A DNA stretch of 40,875 nucleotides from an uncultured Clostridia bacterium (GCA_947630675.1 CANRIN010000012.1:1-40875), one strand, 5' to 3'; counted from the first letter of the stretch, positions 10,021 to 19,118 are shown. Numbers and translations: made by a program. Notes: generated by a model from the sequence alone, not told the origin.

Positions 10021-11577
10021 ATGGTCGAGAGAATTATACATCAGGACGCGGAAAATATCAATACCGTTTCCGCTCCCGAGCGAAAAGAAAACAGCAAAGC
10101 ACTGAAAAACAACCGCGCGGCGGCGCGTCCGCTCCGTGCGCTCGGCATGAAGGTCCGTGCGGCGGCTGCCGCCGTATCCGAAAAGGCATCCTCTGTCGGC
10201 AGGGCGCTTCGCCGCGCCGCTTTCCGCGCCGTCTCCGCCGTGTCCGGCGGCGGCAGGCGCGAGACCCTTCCGCGCACTGCGGGCGTTGCGGTGCTGTTTG
10301 CCGCGGTGGCGCTCGTCGTCACCGGCGCTTTCGTCGGCGTCGGCCTCGAGGTGCTAGTGGACGGTGAGCCGGTCGGCTACGTCCGCGACCGTGAGCAGTT
10401 CAATGAGGTCATCGAGAGCGTCGAGGCCAAGGCCGGCGCGATACTCGGCAGGCCCTACTTCCTCGATACCGACGTCAGCTATCGGCTCGACCTCTTCGCA
10501 AAGGAGAGCGGCGAGCTTGACACCGCGTCGGTCGAGCGTGCTCTCTTCGGCGACATAGACGAGATAAGCCAGCTCTATGTTATGACGGTCGACGGCGAGA
10601 TAATCGGCGCCAATGAGGACGGAGAAGCCCTCGAGAAGATGGCCTCTGACGTGCTCGCCTCCGCCGAGGCGTCCGCGATGGATGCGGACAGCGTCGAGCT
10701 GCTTGAGAACATCGACATCACCCTTCAGTACACCGCAAGCGAGAACTGGCGGTCGCTTGACGAGATAAGCGGCATCATCCACTCCAACTCGGTCGAGACC
10801 ATGACCTACACCGTTCAGGAGGGCGACCTCTGGAGCGACATCGCCGCAAGTCACGGCATGAGCGAGGATACCCTCGCCGCCATGAACCCGGACGTCGATC
10901 CCGCCTCTATCCTCGCGGGCGACGAGATAGTCATAAGCGAAGCGGTCCCGCTGATGAGCGTCCGCACCACCGAGACCGTGAGCGAGGACGTGACTATCGA
11001 GCACGGCACCCAGTACGTCTACTCCTCCTCCTACTGGTCGGGCGACAGCATCGTCACCAAGCGCGGCGTCGACGGACTCAAGCGCGTCACGAGCGAGATA
11101 GTCAGCATCGACGGCAAGGTTCGCGAGAAGAACGTCATAAGCGAAGAAGTCCTCACCGAGCCGGAGGATCAGGTGATAACGCTCGGCACCCGCAGCTTTG
11201 TTCTCCCGTTCCCCGGCTACAAGACGATAACCAGCTCCTTCGGCTGGCGGACCTTGCGCGGCAAGCCGAACAACCACACCGGCATCGACTTCGCGGGAGC
11301 CTACGGCAGCCGCGTTCAGGCCAGCTACTCCGGCAAGGTCATCTTTGCCGGTTGGAACGGCAGCTACGGCAAGTGCGTCATCATCGACCACGGCTCCGGC
11401 TACCAGACCCTCTACGGACACAACAGCCGTATCGCCGTCAGCGTCGGCGACTACGTCTCGCAGGGACAGACGATAGCCTACGTCGGCTCGACCGGCAACT
11501 CGACCGGCCCGCACTGCCACTTTGAGATACGGATAAACGGCGTCAAGGTCAACCCGGCAAAGTACCTCTGGCGGTAA
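10021..11577 (+). CDS. Membrane-anchored M23 peptidoglycan endopeptidase with LysM and G5 domains
   Basis: N-terminal TM segment; LysM (TYTVQEGDLWSDIAASHGMSEDTLAAMNPDV); G5-like segment; M23 motifs HTGIDFAG and GPHCHFEIRINGVKVNPAKYL. Confidence 0.92.
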   Translation: MVERIIHQDAENINTVSAPERKENSKALKNNRAAARPLRALGMKVRAAAAAVSEKASSVGRALRRAAFRAVSAVSGGGRRETLPRTAGVAVLFAAVALVVTGAFVGVGLEVLVDGEPVGYVRDREQFNEVIESVEAKAGAILGRPYFLDTDVSYRLDLFAKESGELDTASVERALFGDIDEISQLYVMTVDGEIIGANEDGEALEKMASDVLASAEASAMDADSVELLENIDITLQYTASENWRSLDEISGIIHSNSVETMTYTVQEGDLWSDIAASHGMSEDTLAAMNPDVDPASILAGDEIVISEAVPLMSVRTTETVSEDVTIEHGTQYVYSSSYWSGDSIVTKRGVDGLKRVTSEIVSIDGKVREKNVISEEVLTEPEDQVITLGTRSFVLPFPGYKTITSSFGWRTLRGKPNNHTGIDFAGAYGSRVQASYSGKVIFAGWNGSYGKCVIIDHGSGYQTLYGHNSRIAVSVGDYVSQGQTIAYVGSTGNSTGPHCHFEIRINGVKVNPAKYLWR

Positions 11578-11594
11578 GGCAAACAAAATATCGT

Positions 11595-11627
11595 TCGGGG
11601 CGGTGCAGATGCACCGCCCCGATTTTA
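11595..11627 (+). terminator. Rho-independent terminator after the M23 peptidase
   Basis: TCGGGGCGGTGC-AGAT-GCACCGCCCCGA-TTTTAT. Confidence 0.8.
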
Positions 11628-11665
11628 TCTGCCGGAGTTTTCCGTCCGCAGGCGCGACCCAGATC

Positions 11666-12532
11666 CTAGTTTCCCTCCGTCCACTCTACGGCGTAGTAGT
11701 AATCCACGCCCTGCAGCGCCATGGATATCGCCGCGCCGACGAGCCTCGCCGCACCGTCTACGAGGCGGTCGATGTCCCGCGGTGTGACAAACATCGAGCC
11801 GTAGCGGCTCTCATGCGGCGAGGAACCGGTCAGCTGCTCCGCCACCGTCGCGGCGTCCACGACGGTCGGCACGCCGACGGCTATGACCGGCACGCCGAGC
11901 GTCTCGCGGTCGAGCGCCGCGCGGCTGTTGCCCACCCCCGAACCGGGTACTATCCCCGAGGAGGAGATCTGTACGGTCGAGCAGAGGCGTGTGACGTCCA
12001 GGCTCGCGAGCGCGTCCACCGCGAGGATAAAGGCGGGCTTCATCCGCTCCGCCGCACCGGCTATCAGGTCTGCGGACTCTATGCCGGTCGTGCCAAGAAC
12101 CCCCGGCGTGAGCACCGACACCGGGCGGAGCGAGCGGAACCGGTCGTCTCCCGAAAACTCTACGAGATGGCGCGTGACCATGGTGCGCTCCGCCGCCTTC
12201 GGGCCGAGCGCGTCCGGCGTGACGGCGCGGTTCCCGAGCCCTATCACCATCGCGGGCGCAAGCCTGTCCTCCGGCAGGAAGCTCTCAAGCTCCGCCGCCA
12301 GCGCCTCCGCGAGCGTGGGAAGCGCTTCCGGTGAAATCGACCCCGCCTCCACCGTGACGTATCGCCCCACCGGCTTCGATATCGCCTCGGCGCCGGTATC
12401 GTCCAACACCTCTACCTCGACTATGTGCGTCCCGCCGCGCAGGCGCTCCTCCGATCGCACTCCCGCCAGGGCGCCGGTTTCCGGCGACGTAAGGCGCAGG
12501 CTCTCGAGCGCAAGGTCGGTGCGCACCGGCAT
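11666..12532 (-). CDS. gpr: GPR endopeptidase (germination protease)
   Basis: MPVRTDLALESLRL...; VIGLGNRAVTPDALGPKA; GIVPGSGVGNSR; adjacent to rpsT as in many Firmicutes. Confidence 0.93.
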   Translation of the reverse strand: MPVRTDLALESLRLTSPETGALAGVRSEERLRGGTHIVEVEVLDDTGAEAISKPVGRYVTVEAGSISPEALPTLAEALAAELESFLPEDRLAPAMVIGLGNRAVTPDALGPKAAERTMVTRHLVEFSGDDRFRSLRPVSVLTPGVLGTTGIESADLIAGAAERMKPAFILAVDALASLDVTRLCSTVQISSSGIVPGSGVGNSRAALDRETLGVPVIAVGVPTVVDAATVAEQLTGSSPHESRYGSMFVTPRDIDRLVDGAARLVGAAISMALQGVDYYYAVEWTEGN

Positions 12533-12600
12533 AAAATACCCCTCCCAAAAAGCCTTGAATGACAGCTGATAAAGTTTTTGCACTTTTTCAAAAATTATTG

Positions 12601-12629
12601 TTGCAATCCCGAAAAATAAATGATATAAT
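12601..12629 (+). promoter_or_regulatory. rpsT promoter
   Basis: TTGCAA-N17-TATAAT. Confidence 0.75.
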
Positions 12630-12685
12630 ATGTTTCCGACCGAGTGCTTCGGTACTTATTGAATGAAAGAACGGAGGTGGACAGG

Positions 12686-12949
12686 ATGCCTAACATCAAG
12701 TCCGCGAAAAAGCGTGTTAAGGTAAGCGAGACCAAGAACGAGCAGAACAAGATAGTCAAGTCGATAATGAAGACCTCTATCCGCAAGGTCAAGATAGCGA
12801 CCGAGGCGGGTGACAAGGCTCTCGCGACCGAGCTGTACAAGCAGGCTGCGGCTTCGATCGACAAGGCGGCGCAGGCAGGCGTCATTCACAAGAATAACGC
12901 GGCCAACAAAAAGTCCGGCCTCGTTAAGCGTATCAACGCCATAGCTTAA
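12686..12949 (+). CDS. rpsT: 30S ribosomal protein S20
   Basis: MPNIKSAKKRVKVSETKNEQNKIVKSIMKTSIRK...; SD GGAGG upstream. Confidence 0.97.
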   Translation: MPNIKSAKKRVKVSETKNEQNKIVKSIMKTSIRKVKIATEAGDKALATELYKQAAASIDKAAQAGVIHKNNAANKKSGLVKRINAIA

Positions 12950-12966
12950 AATAACCGCAAAACGAC

Positions 12967-12997
12967 GGGACGTTCCTTTCGGAACGTCCCGTTTTTT
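12967..12997 (+). terminator. rpsT terminator
   Basis: GGGACGTTCC-TTTC-GGAACGTCCC followed by GTTTTTT. Confidence 0.85.
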
Positions 12998-13039
12998 GAC
13001 AGACTTTCGCATGAAATCGTGCTCGCGGATTATCAACTT

Positions 13040-13187
13040 CGTACAGTGTTGGGACGTCGGCGCGAAGCGCCGAGGTATGATGCGCCCGGTAGAAAGCTTC
13101 GGTGCGCAGCGAGTAGAAGGGCGCATTCGCGCCGCGAAAATGGATCGGAGCTTATTCGCCCCCTTTGGCGGCGAACTCTGCGAGGCT
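13040..13187. repeat. Intergenic repeat copy A (partial modules)
   Basis: 53-bp block 13040-13092 aligns to 16601-16653 (about 42/53 identical by eye); 3' part shares ATTCGCC...GGCGGCGAACTCTGCGAGGCT with the 27.6-kb and 40.7-kb copies. Confidence 0.7.
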
Positions 13188-13231
13188 GCCATCGCGCCCT
13201 GTTCCTCCAACAGTCTGCGAAACAGGCGCCC

Positions 13232-13861
13232 CTACTCCTTCGGCGCGCCGAGCTTCTTTAAGAGGTGCAGCACCATGCCGCCGAGAGCGTTTCCCACGCT
13301 CATGACGGCGAGGTATCCGAGCGTGCGGAGGCTCCACGCGCCCGCGACGGTGAAGTAGTACATATTCGCGACGCAGTGCTCAAAGCCGCAGAAGATAAAT
13401 CCCATCACCCCGAGGAACAGCGCGATATACTTCCCGAGCTCGTGCGGGTTGCGGGCAAAGTTCTCCACCGCTATGTATATCAGCATGTTGCAGAAGAACG
13501 AGAGAATGAATATGCTGAAAATGCCGTCCGAGAGTTTGGCCGCCGCGACGGTCTCGGCGGCGGCGCGCAGCGCCTCGCCGTTCCGCGTGAAGAGCTCAAG
13601 CGTGCCCACAAGGAATGTGCCCGCGAGATTCCCGAGCCATATCACGAGAAGCGACGGCAGGAACTTCACCCCCCTGTCCGGAAGGTAGCACGCCTTGCCG
13701 GTAAAGAGGTCAAAGCCGAAGACGCATATCGTGAAAAGTCCGACGGTAAAGAGCGCCGCGCCGAGTATCCGGCTCTCCGACATGAGGTAGACCGTGCCGC
13801 CCACGGATATGCACAGCCCCGCGAGCACCGCGCGGAGGAAGGTCCTGAGATATTCTTTCAT
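13232..13861 (-). CDS. Formate/nitrite transporter (FNT) family protein
   Basis: MKEYLRTFLRAVLAGLCISVGGTVYL...; FVLG-type motifs ...LGVMGFIFCGFEHCVANMYYF. Confidence 0.92.
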   Translation of the reverse strand: MKEYLRTFLRAVLAGLCISVGGTVYLMSESRILGAALFTVGLFTICVFGFDLFTGKACYLPDRGVKFLPSLLVIWLGNLAGTFLVGTLELFTRNGEALRAAAETVAAAKLSDGIFSIFILSFFCNMLIYIAVENFARNPHELGKYIALFLGVMGFIFCGFEHCVANMYYFTVAGAWSLRTLGYLAVMSVGNALGGMVLHLLKKLGAPKE

Positions 13862-13961
13862 ATTTGTCACCCGCTGTCTCTGTTTTCTGATACTGATGAT
13901 ACCACATATTCCGCTCGGAGTACAGTGCAAAAAATTTTTCCAGAAAATCTGCGTTTGGGTA

Positions 13962-13990
13962 TTGCAATTTCAGAGCGGGTGTGGTACACT
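13962..13990 (+). promoter_or_regulatory. Promoter of the arsR-P-ATPase unit
   Basis: TTGCAA-N17-TACACT with extended -10 TGG. Confidence 0.7.
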
Positions 13991-13996
13991 AAACGC

Positions 13997-14012
13997 GTGA
14001 ACAGATATTCAC
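13997..14012. promoter_or_regulatory. Candidate ArsR/SmtB-type metalloregulator operator
   Basis: GTGAACA-GA-TATTCAC, resembling TGAACA-N2-TGTTCA operators of the SmtB/CzrA class; immediately downstream of the -10. Confidence 0.6.
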
Positions 14013-14041
14013 ACGTTTCTGAATTGAAAGGAGTGAAGCGT

Positions 14042-14398
14042 ATGCCGAACCGTGACATACCGGACGAGGCGAGCGCCCTCATAGAACAGACCCGCGAGGC
14101 GCTTCCCGCGCCGGAGGCCGTCGAGAGGATGGCGGAATTCTTCAAGCTGCTCGGCGAGCCGACGCGCGTCCGGATACTCGCCGCGCTTGCCGAGGGCGAG
14201 CTCTGCGTCAGCGACCTTGCGGCGGCGCTCGGTATGGAGCGGACGGCCGTGAGCCACCAGCTCCGCATACTCCGCGCGGCGCGGCTCGTGCGCGCCCGCA
14301 GAGACGGTAAGATGATCTGCTACTCCTTTGACGACGACCATGTGGACGGTATCTTCCGCCTCGCGCGGGAGCACATCGGCCATACCGAGCACGCCTGA
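14042..14398 (+). CDS. ArsR/SmtB-family metal-sensing repressor
   Basis: ELCVSDLAAALGMERTAVSHQLRILRAARLVRARRDGKMICYSFDDDHV winged helix; upstream of a metal ATPase. Confidence 0.93.
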   Translation: MPNRDIPDEASALIEQTREALPAPEAVERMAEFFKLLGEPTRVRILAALAEGELCVSDLAAALGMERTAVSHQLRILRAARLVRARRDGKMICYSFDDDHVDGIFRLAREHIGHTEHA

Positions 14399-14466
14399 GA
14401 CGTGCTCCTACCCGCGCGGGCGCCGCATCAGCGGCGCACCATACTTGTTTGAAGAGAGGCGCAAAT

Positions 14467-16572
14467 ATGGCAACCGAATCAGCGGAAACCGCCGTAACGA
14501 CGGCGGAGAAGGAAATTTTTACTTCAAAGAGTGAACAAATGCTCACTCGAACGCATGAGCATGAACACGAACTTCACAGCCACGAACATCACGGGCATCA
14601 CCACGACGACGGGTGCGGGCACTGCCATGACGACGGCTGCTCCTGCGGGCACGATCACGGGCACGGCTCCGCCACGCTCTTCAAGGGGTACTCCTGCTCC
14701 TGCTGCGGTGAAGACGGCGACAGCTGCTGCGATGGCGATGCGGACGAGGGCCCCGCGTGGGTGCTGTGGGTGCGGATGGCCGCAGCCGCGGCGCTCGGCG
14801 CAGTCGGGATGTTCGTCCCCATGCCCGGATGGGCGTCGCTCACGCTCTGCGTGCTCGCGTGGCTCGTCGCGTCCTACGACCTCGCGATAGGCATGGCTCG
14901 CGACATCATGCACGGTGAAATATTCGGCGAGTGTATGCTGATGGTCGTTGCGAGCATCGGCGCGCTTGCCATCGGCGAAACGCTCGAGGCGCTCGCCGTC
15001 GTGATACTCTACCAGATAGGCGAATGGCTCCAGGATCGCGCGGTCGACCGCTCGCGCTCGAGCATATCCGAGATGCTCGACCTGCGCCCCGAGACCGCGA
15101 ACCTCCTCGACGCGCGGAGCGAGGTTAAGGTCGTCCCGCCCGAGCAGGTCGCCGTCGGCGACCGGGTGCTCGTCCGCGCGGGCGAGCGCGTCCCGGTAGA
15201 CGGCACGGTCGTAAGCGGACGCGCGAGCTTCGACACCTCCGCGCTCACCGGCGAGAGCCTGCCTCTCGCCGCCGCCGAGGGAAGCGAGTTGCTCGCCGGC
15301 TTCATATCGACCGACGGCGCGGTGACGGTAGAGGCAACGCACCCCGCAAGCGAGTCGGCCGCCGCCCGCCTCGAGGACCTGCTCCACGAGACGGAGAAAA
15401 ACCGCGCCCCCACCGAGAGCTTCATACGGAGGTTTGCGAAGATCTACACCCCGGTAGTGATGGGACTTGCGGTGCTCGTCGCAGTCGCCGGCGGCTTTGC
15501 CTCGGGAGACGCGCGGGAGTGGATAAACCGCGCGCTCACCTTCCTTGTCGCGAGCTGCCCCTGCGCGCTGGTGCTGTCGATACCGCTCGGCTTCTTCGGC
15601 GGCATAGGCGGCGCGGCAAAGCGCGGAATAATGGTCAAGGGCGGCGCGGCGCTCGAGACGCTTGCAGACCGCTCGCTTTCGGTGGTGTTTGACAAGACCG
15701 GCACCCTCACCGAAGGCAGGTTTGAGGTGCGGGACGTTCTGCCCGAAGACGGCATAGCGCGCGAGGAGCTGCTCCGCGCCGCAGCCTGTGCCGAGAGCCG
15801 CTCGGCACACCCGCTCGCGGCGGCGATAGTCGCTGCCGCCGGCGAAGTCCCGCCGGCAAAGGACGTCTCCGAGCTTGCCGGCCTCGGCCTCATAGCCGAG
15901 ACCGACGGCGGAACGGTCGCCGCCGGAAACGCTGCGCTGATGGAGCGTGTCGGCGTCAGCACGGCGCGTCTTACAGAGACCGGCGCAACGGCGGTCCACG
16001 TCGCGCGGGACGGAAAGTACCTCGGCGTGATACTCCTCGGCGACCGTCCGAAGGACGGCGCGGCGGACGCGATAGCGGCGCTGCGCGGCCTAGGCGTGAA
16101 AGACATAACGATGCTCACGGGCGACGCGGAGGCCGCCGCGCGCGGAGCCGCAGAACAGCTCGGCATAACGTCGGTGCGCGCGGGGCTGCTGCCGGAGGAC
16201 AAGGTCGCGGAGGTCGGAAAGCTCCGCTCCCAGGGCGGGAAGGTGCTGTTTGTCGGAGACGGTCTCAACGACGCCCCGGTGCTCGCGGCGGCGGACGTCT
16301 CTATCGCCATGGCGAACGGCCGGAACCGCATAAGCGTCGAGGCGGCGGACGCCGTGATAATGAGCGGCTCGCCCGCGCGCGTCACCGACGCGGTACGCGT
16401 CGGGCGGCGCACCGTGGGTATCGTGAGAGAGAACACCGCGTTCGCGCTCGCGGCGAAGGGCGTCGTGCTGATACTCGCGGCGCTCGGGTTTGCGCCGATG
16501 TGGGCGGCGGTGTTCGCGGATGTGGGCGTCTGTCTGCTCGCTGTCCTCAACGCCCTCCGCGCACTGAAATGA
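14467..16572 (+). CDS. Heavy-metal translocating P1B-type ATPase (Zn/Cd/Pb-type likely) with His/Cys-rich N-terminus
   Basis: CPC motif (VASCPCALVLSIPLGFFGGIGGAAKRGIMVKGG), DKTGTLTEGRF, GDGLNDAPVLAAADVSIAM; N-terminal HEHEHELHSHEHHGHHHDDGCGHCHDDGCSCGHDHGHG. Confidence 0.95.
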   Translation: MATESAETAVTTAEKEIFTSKSEQMLTRTHEHEHELHSHEHHGHHHDDGCGHCHDDGCSCGHDHGHGSATLFKGYSCSCCGEDGDSCCDGDADEGPAWVLWVRMAAAAALGAVGMFVPMPGWASLTLCVLAWLVASYDLAIGMARDIMHGEIFGECMLMVVASIGALAIGETLEALAVVILYQIGEWLQDRAVDRSRSSISEMLDLRPETANLLDARSEVKVVPPEQVAVGDRVLVRAGERVPVDGTVVSGRASFDTSALTGESLPLAAAEGSELLAGFISTDGAVTVEATHPASESAAARLEDLLHETEKNRAPTESFIRRFAKIYTPVVMGLAVLVAVAGGFASGDAREWINRALTFLVASCPCALVLSIPLGFFGGIGGAAKRGIMVKGGAALETLADRSLSVVFDKTGTLTEGRFEVRDVLPEDGIAREELLRAAACAESRSAHPLAAAIVAAAGEVPPAKDVSELAGLGLIAETDGGTVAAGNAALMERVGVSTARLTETGATAVHVARDGKYLGVILLGDRPKDGAADAIAALRGLGVKDITMLTGDAEAAARGAAEQLGITSVRAGLLPEDKVAEVGKLRSQGGKVLFVGDGLNDAPVLAAADVSIAMANGRNRISVEAADAVIMSGSPARVTDAVRVGRRTVGIVRENTAFALAAKGVVLILAALGFAPMWAAVFADVGVCLLAVLNALRALK
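14529..14548. promoter_or_regulatory. Second candidate ArsR/SmtB-type inverted repeat, inside the ATPase coding region
   Basis: GAGTGAACA-AA-TGCTCACTC, 9-bp arms with one mismatch; shares the GTGAACA core with 13997-14012. Confidence 0.45.
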
Positions 16573-16600
16573 AGATTTTCGCGGCGAATCGCGGCGGGAT

Positions 16601-16776
16601 TGTACAATGTCGGGACGGCGGCGCTTCGCGCCGCCGTCTGATGCGCACGGTAGGGGTCGAATGAGATATGGGTCTCGGTTGGTGCCTTGTACACGCCGTA
16701 AAAAATAGATTTATGAATTTTCAAGTATTTTTTAAATCTACAGATTCAAATTTGTTCGCCGCCTGCGGCGGCGAAC
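16601..16776. repeat. Intergenic repeat copy D (partial modules)
   Basis: 16601-16653 homologous to 13040-13092; perfect hairpin GTTCGCCGCC-TGC-GGCGGCGAAC at 16754-16776 shared in core with the 27.65-kb and 40.69-kb copies. Confidence 0.65.
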
Positions 16777-16797
16777 AGCGCGAGGTTTTTGGCAAGC

Positions 16798-16833
16798 TTT
16801 GAGCGGCACACTGTACTGTGCCGCTCAAATTTT
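16798..16833. terminator. Terminator-like hairpin
   Basis: TTTGAGCGGCACA-CTGTAC-TGTGCCGCTCAAA then TTTTG. Confidence 0.6.
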
Positions 16834-17028
16834 GCGCTTCGCTTTTTCCGTTGGATGAAAGCTCAAATTTCCCCTTGTAATTTCCGGCAAACGTGGTATA
16901 ATTTTATTTACGGTGTGCGTGAACGGTTTGCACAGAACGCCGTCACGGGCGCAGCTCCCAAAATTCCACACAGTAATGGCGGATGCGGCGGATAATATCC
17001 GTCCGTTCCGCACACGGAGGGACAGTTC

Positions 17029-18006
17029 ATGCCTGATATGCTTGTACCGATACTGTTATTTATCGTGGGTCTCATAGCGCTGATAAAGGGCGGAGACTGG
17101 TTCGTGGACGGAGCAAGCGGCATAGCGCGGCGGTTCCACCTGTCCGAGCTGCTGATAGGCGCGACCGTCGTCAGCATCGGCACGACCCTGCCGGAGGTCA
17201 TGGTCTCGACTACCTCCGCCATCGGCGGCCACGGAGAAATAGCTTACGGCAACGCCATCGGCTCGGTCATATGCAACACCTCGCTCATAGCGGCGATAAC
17301 GATATCCGTCCGGCCGGGCAAGGTCGACTCGAAGTCGCTCCGCCTTCCGGTCTGTTTCTTCTTCATAGCCGCCGCCTTCTACGCAGTCATAAGCTACACG
17401 ACGGGCAGGTTCGAGCGGCCGATGGGCATAGCTCTCCTCGCGGGGTTTGTCGTGTACATGGTCATCTCCGCCGTCAGCATGCGCTCAGGCAGCGCGCCGG
17501 AGGGTTCGGAGCCGGCGGAGGAGATAAAGCAGGGGCCGTTCTGGAAGGACATCCTCATGCTCGTGATAGGCGCGGCGCTGATAGCCGTCGGCGCGCGTCT
17601 GCTTGTCGACAACGGCACGAAAATAGCCGAGTGGCTGGGCGTGCCCGAGTCGGTGATAGGGCTGACGTTCGTCGCGCTCGGCACCTCCCTGCCGGAGCTC
17701 GTCACCGCGATAACGGCGCTTGCGAAGGGCCACAGCGCGCTGTCGCTCGGAAACATCGTCGGCGCGAACCTCTTCAACCTCGTACTCGTGAGCGGCGCTT
17801 CGATAGCGCTCGCGCCGTTCAATATACCGGAAAACTCGGTCATTATGGGTCACAACGCCTCGCTCGTGCTCGACCTTCCGGTGATGTTTGCCGTCATGCT
17901 CATCATGACCGTCCCGGCGCTCGCGAAGGGCAGGCTCTACCGCGTGCAGGGCATAGCGCTGCTCGCGATATACGCGGCGTTCTGCGTGATGCAGTTCGTC
18001 ATGTGA
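17029..18006 (+). CDS. Calcium/sodium antiporter (CaCA family, YrbG-like)
   Basis: Two alpha repeats: GATVVSIGTTLPEVMVSTTSAIGGHGEIAYGNAIGSVICN and GLTFVALGTSLPELVTAITALAKGHSALSLGNIVGANLFN. Confidence 0.95.
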   Translation: MPDMLVPILLFIVGLIALIKGGDWFVDGASGIARRFHLSELLIGATVVSIGTTLPEVMVSTTSAIGGHGEIAYGNAIGSVICNTSLIAAITISVRPGKVDSKSLRLPVCFFFIAAAFYAVISYTTGRFERPMGIALLAGFVVYMVISAVSMRSGSAPEGSEPAEEIKQGPFWKDILMLVIGAALIAVGARLLVDNGTKIAEWLGVPESVIGLTFVALGTSLPELVTAITALAKGHSALSLGNIVGANLFNLVLVSGASIALAPFNIPENSVIMGHNASLVLDLPVMFAVMLIMTVPALAKGRLYRVQGIALLAIYAAFCVMQFVM

Positions 18007-18143
18007 ATGAATGTGTAAGCGATCTGATGCGCCCGCCTTGTGCGGGCGCAAATTTATTCTTCCCTTTCTCTTTACATTTGCGGAAAACTGCGCTATAATT
18101 ACCATTGTACGCAACTAACCGTAATTATTTGGAGGAGATACCC

Positions 18144-19118
18144 ATGAAGTACATCGATCTGCACTGCGATACTCTCTCCCGCCTTCTGATGAGCGGCGAG
18201 AGCCTTGCTTCGAACAGCTGCCAGATAGACCTCGACAAGCTCGAGAAGGGCGGCTGCGGCGCGCAGTTCTTCGCCATGTTCATGCCTGTCCCGCGCATAG
18301 AGGACCCGTATGCCCGCTGCCTCGACATGCTCGCAAACGGCGAGAAGGAGTTCGCTGCGAACGCCGACCGCATCACGCTCTGCCGCAATTACTCCGACCT
18401 CGAGCGCGCCAACGCCGAGGGGAAGATCGGCGCGTTCCTCACCGTCGAGGACAGCGGCATCTTCGAGTGCGACATCGACAAGATGCGCGCCCTCTACGAG
18501 CGCGGTCTGCGCCTTGTCACCATCACCTGGAACTTCAAGAACATAGCCGGCTCGCCGAACATCACCCCCGAGTTCTCCGCCGAGGGTCTTACGCCCCACG
18601 GGATAGAGATGGTCGAGGAGATGGAGCATCTCGGCATCATTCCGGACGCGAGCCATCTCTCGGACGGCGGCTTCTGGTCGCTCGTCGAGAACTGCAAAAA
18701 GCCGTTCGTCGCTTCGCACTCCTGCGCACGGAGCATCGCGAACGTCACCCGCAACCTCACCGACGAGATGCTGAAGGCGCTCGCGGACAAGGGCGGCGTG
18801 GTCGGCATCAACTACCTCGATCACTTCGTCGCGCCGCGCGGCGGCGACATGTTCAACCAGAACCAGGACGAGGGCAACGAGTGCACTCTCGAGGACCTCG
18901 CGAGCCACGCCGTCCATATGATCGACGTCGCGGGTGAGGACGTCGTCGCCCTCGGCAGCGACTTCGACGGCATCAGCGGCTGGCCGAAGGGTCTCGACAA
19001 CGCAAGCTGCGTCCCGCTCGTGGCGGACGCGCTGAAGAAGGCGGGCATCCCGGAGCGCGTCGTGGAGAAGATATTCTACACGAACGCCGCCCGCGTCATC
19101 AAGGATTGCATGGGCTGA
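18144..19118 (+). CDS. Membrane dipeptidase (peptidase family M19)
   Basis: MKYIDLHCDTLSRLL...; FVASHSCARSIANVTRNLTDEMLKALADKGGVVGIN; ALGSDFDGISGWPKGL. Confidence 0.94.
   Translation: MKYIDLHCDTLSRLLMSGESLASNSCQIDLDKLEKGGCGAQFFAMFMPVPRIEDPYARCLDMLANGEKEFAANADRITLCRNYSDLERANAEGKIGAFLTVEDSGIFECDIDKMRALYERGLRLVTITWNFKNIAGSPNITPEFSAEGLTPHGIEMVEEMEHLGIIPDASHLSDGGFWSLVENCKKPFVASHSCARSIANVTRNLTDEMLKALADKGGVVGINYLDHFVAPRGGDMFNQNQDEGNECTLEDLASHAVHMIDVAGEDVVALGSDFDGISGWPKGLDNASCVPLVADALKKAGIPERVVEKIFYTNAARVIKDCMG

Noticed and set aside
12533-12600. Sigma-G promoter for gpr
   Set aside because: Expected biologically, but the candidate boxes (GCAAA / CATTCAA) match consensus too weakly to report.
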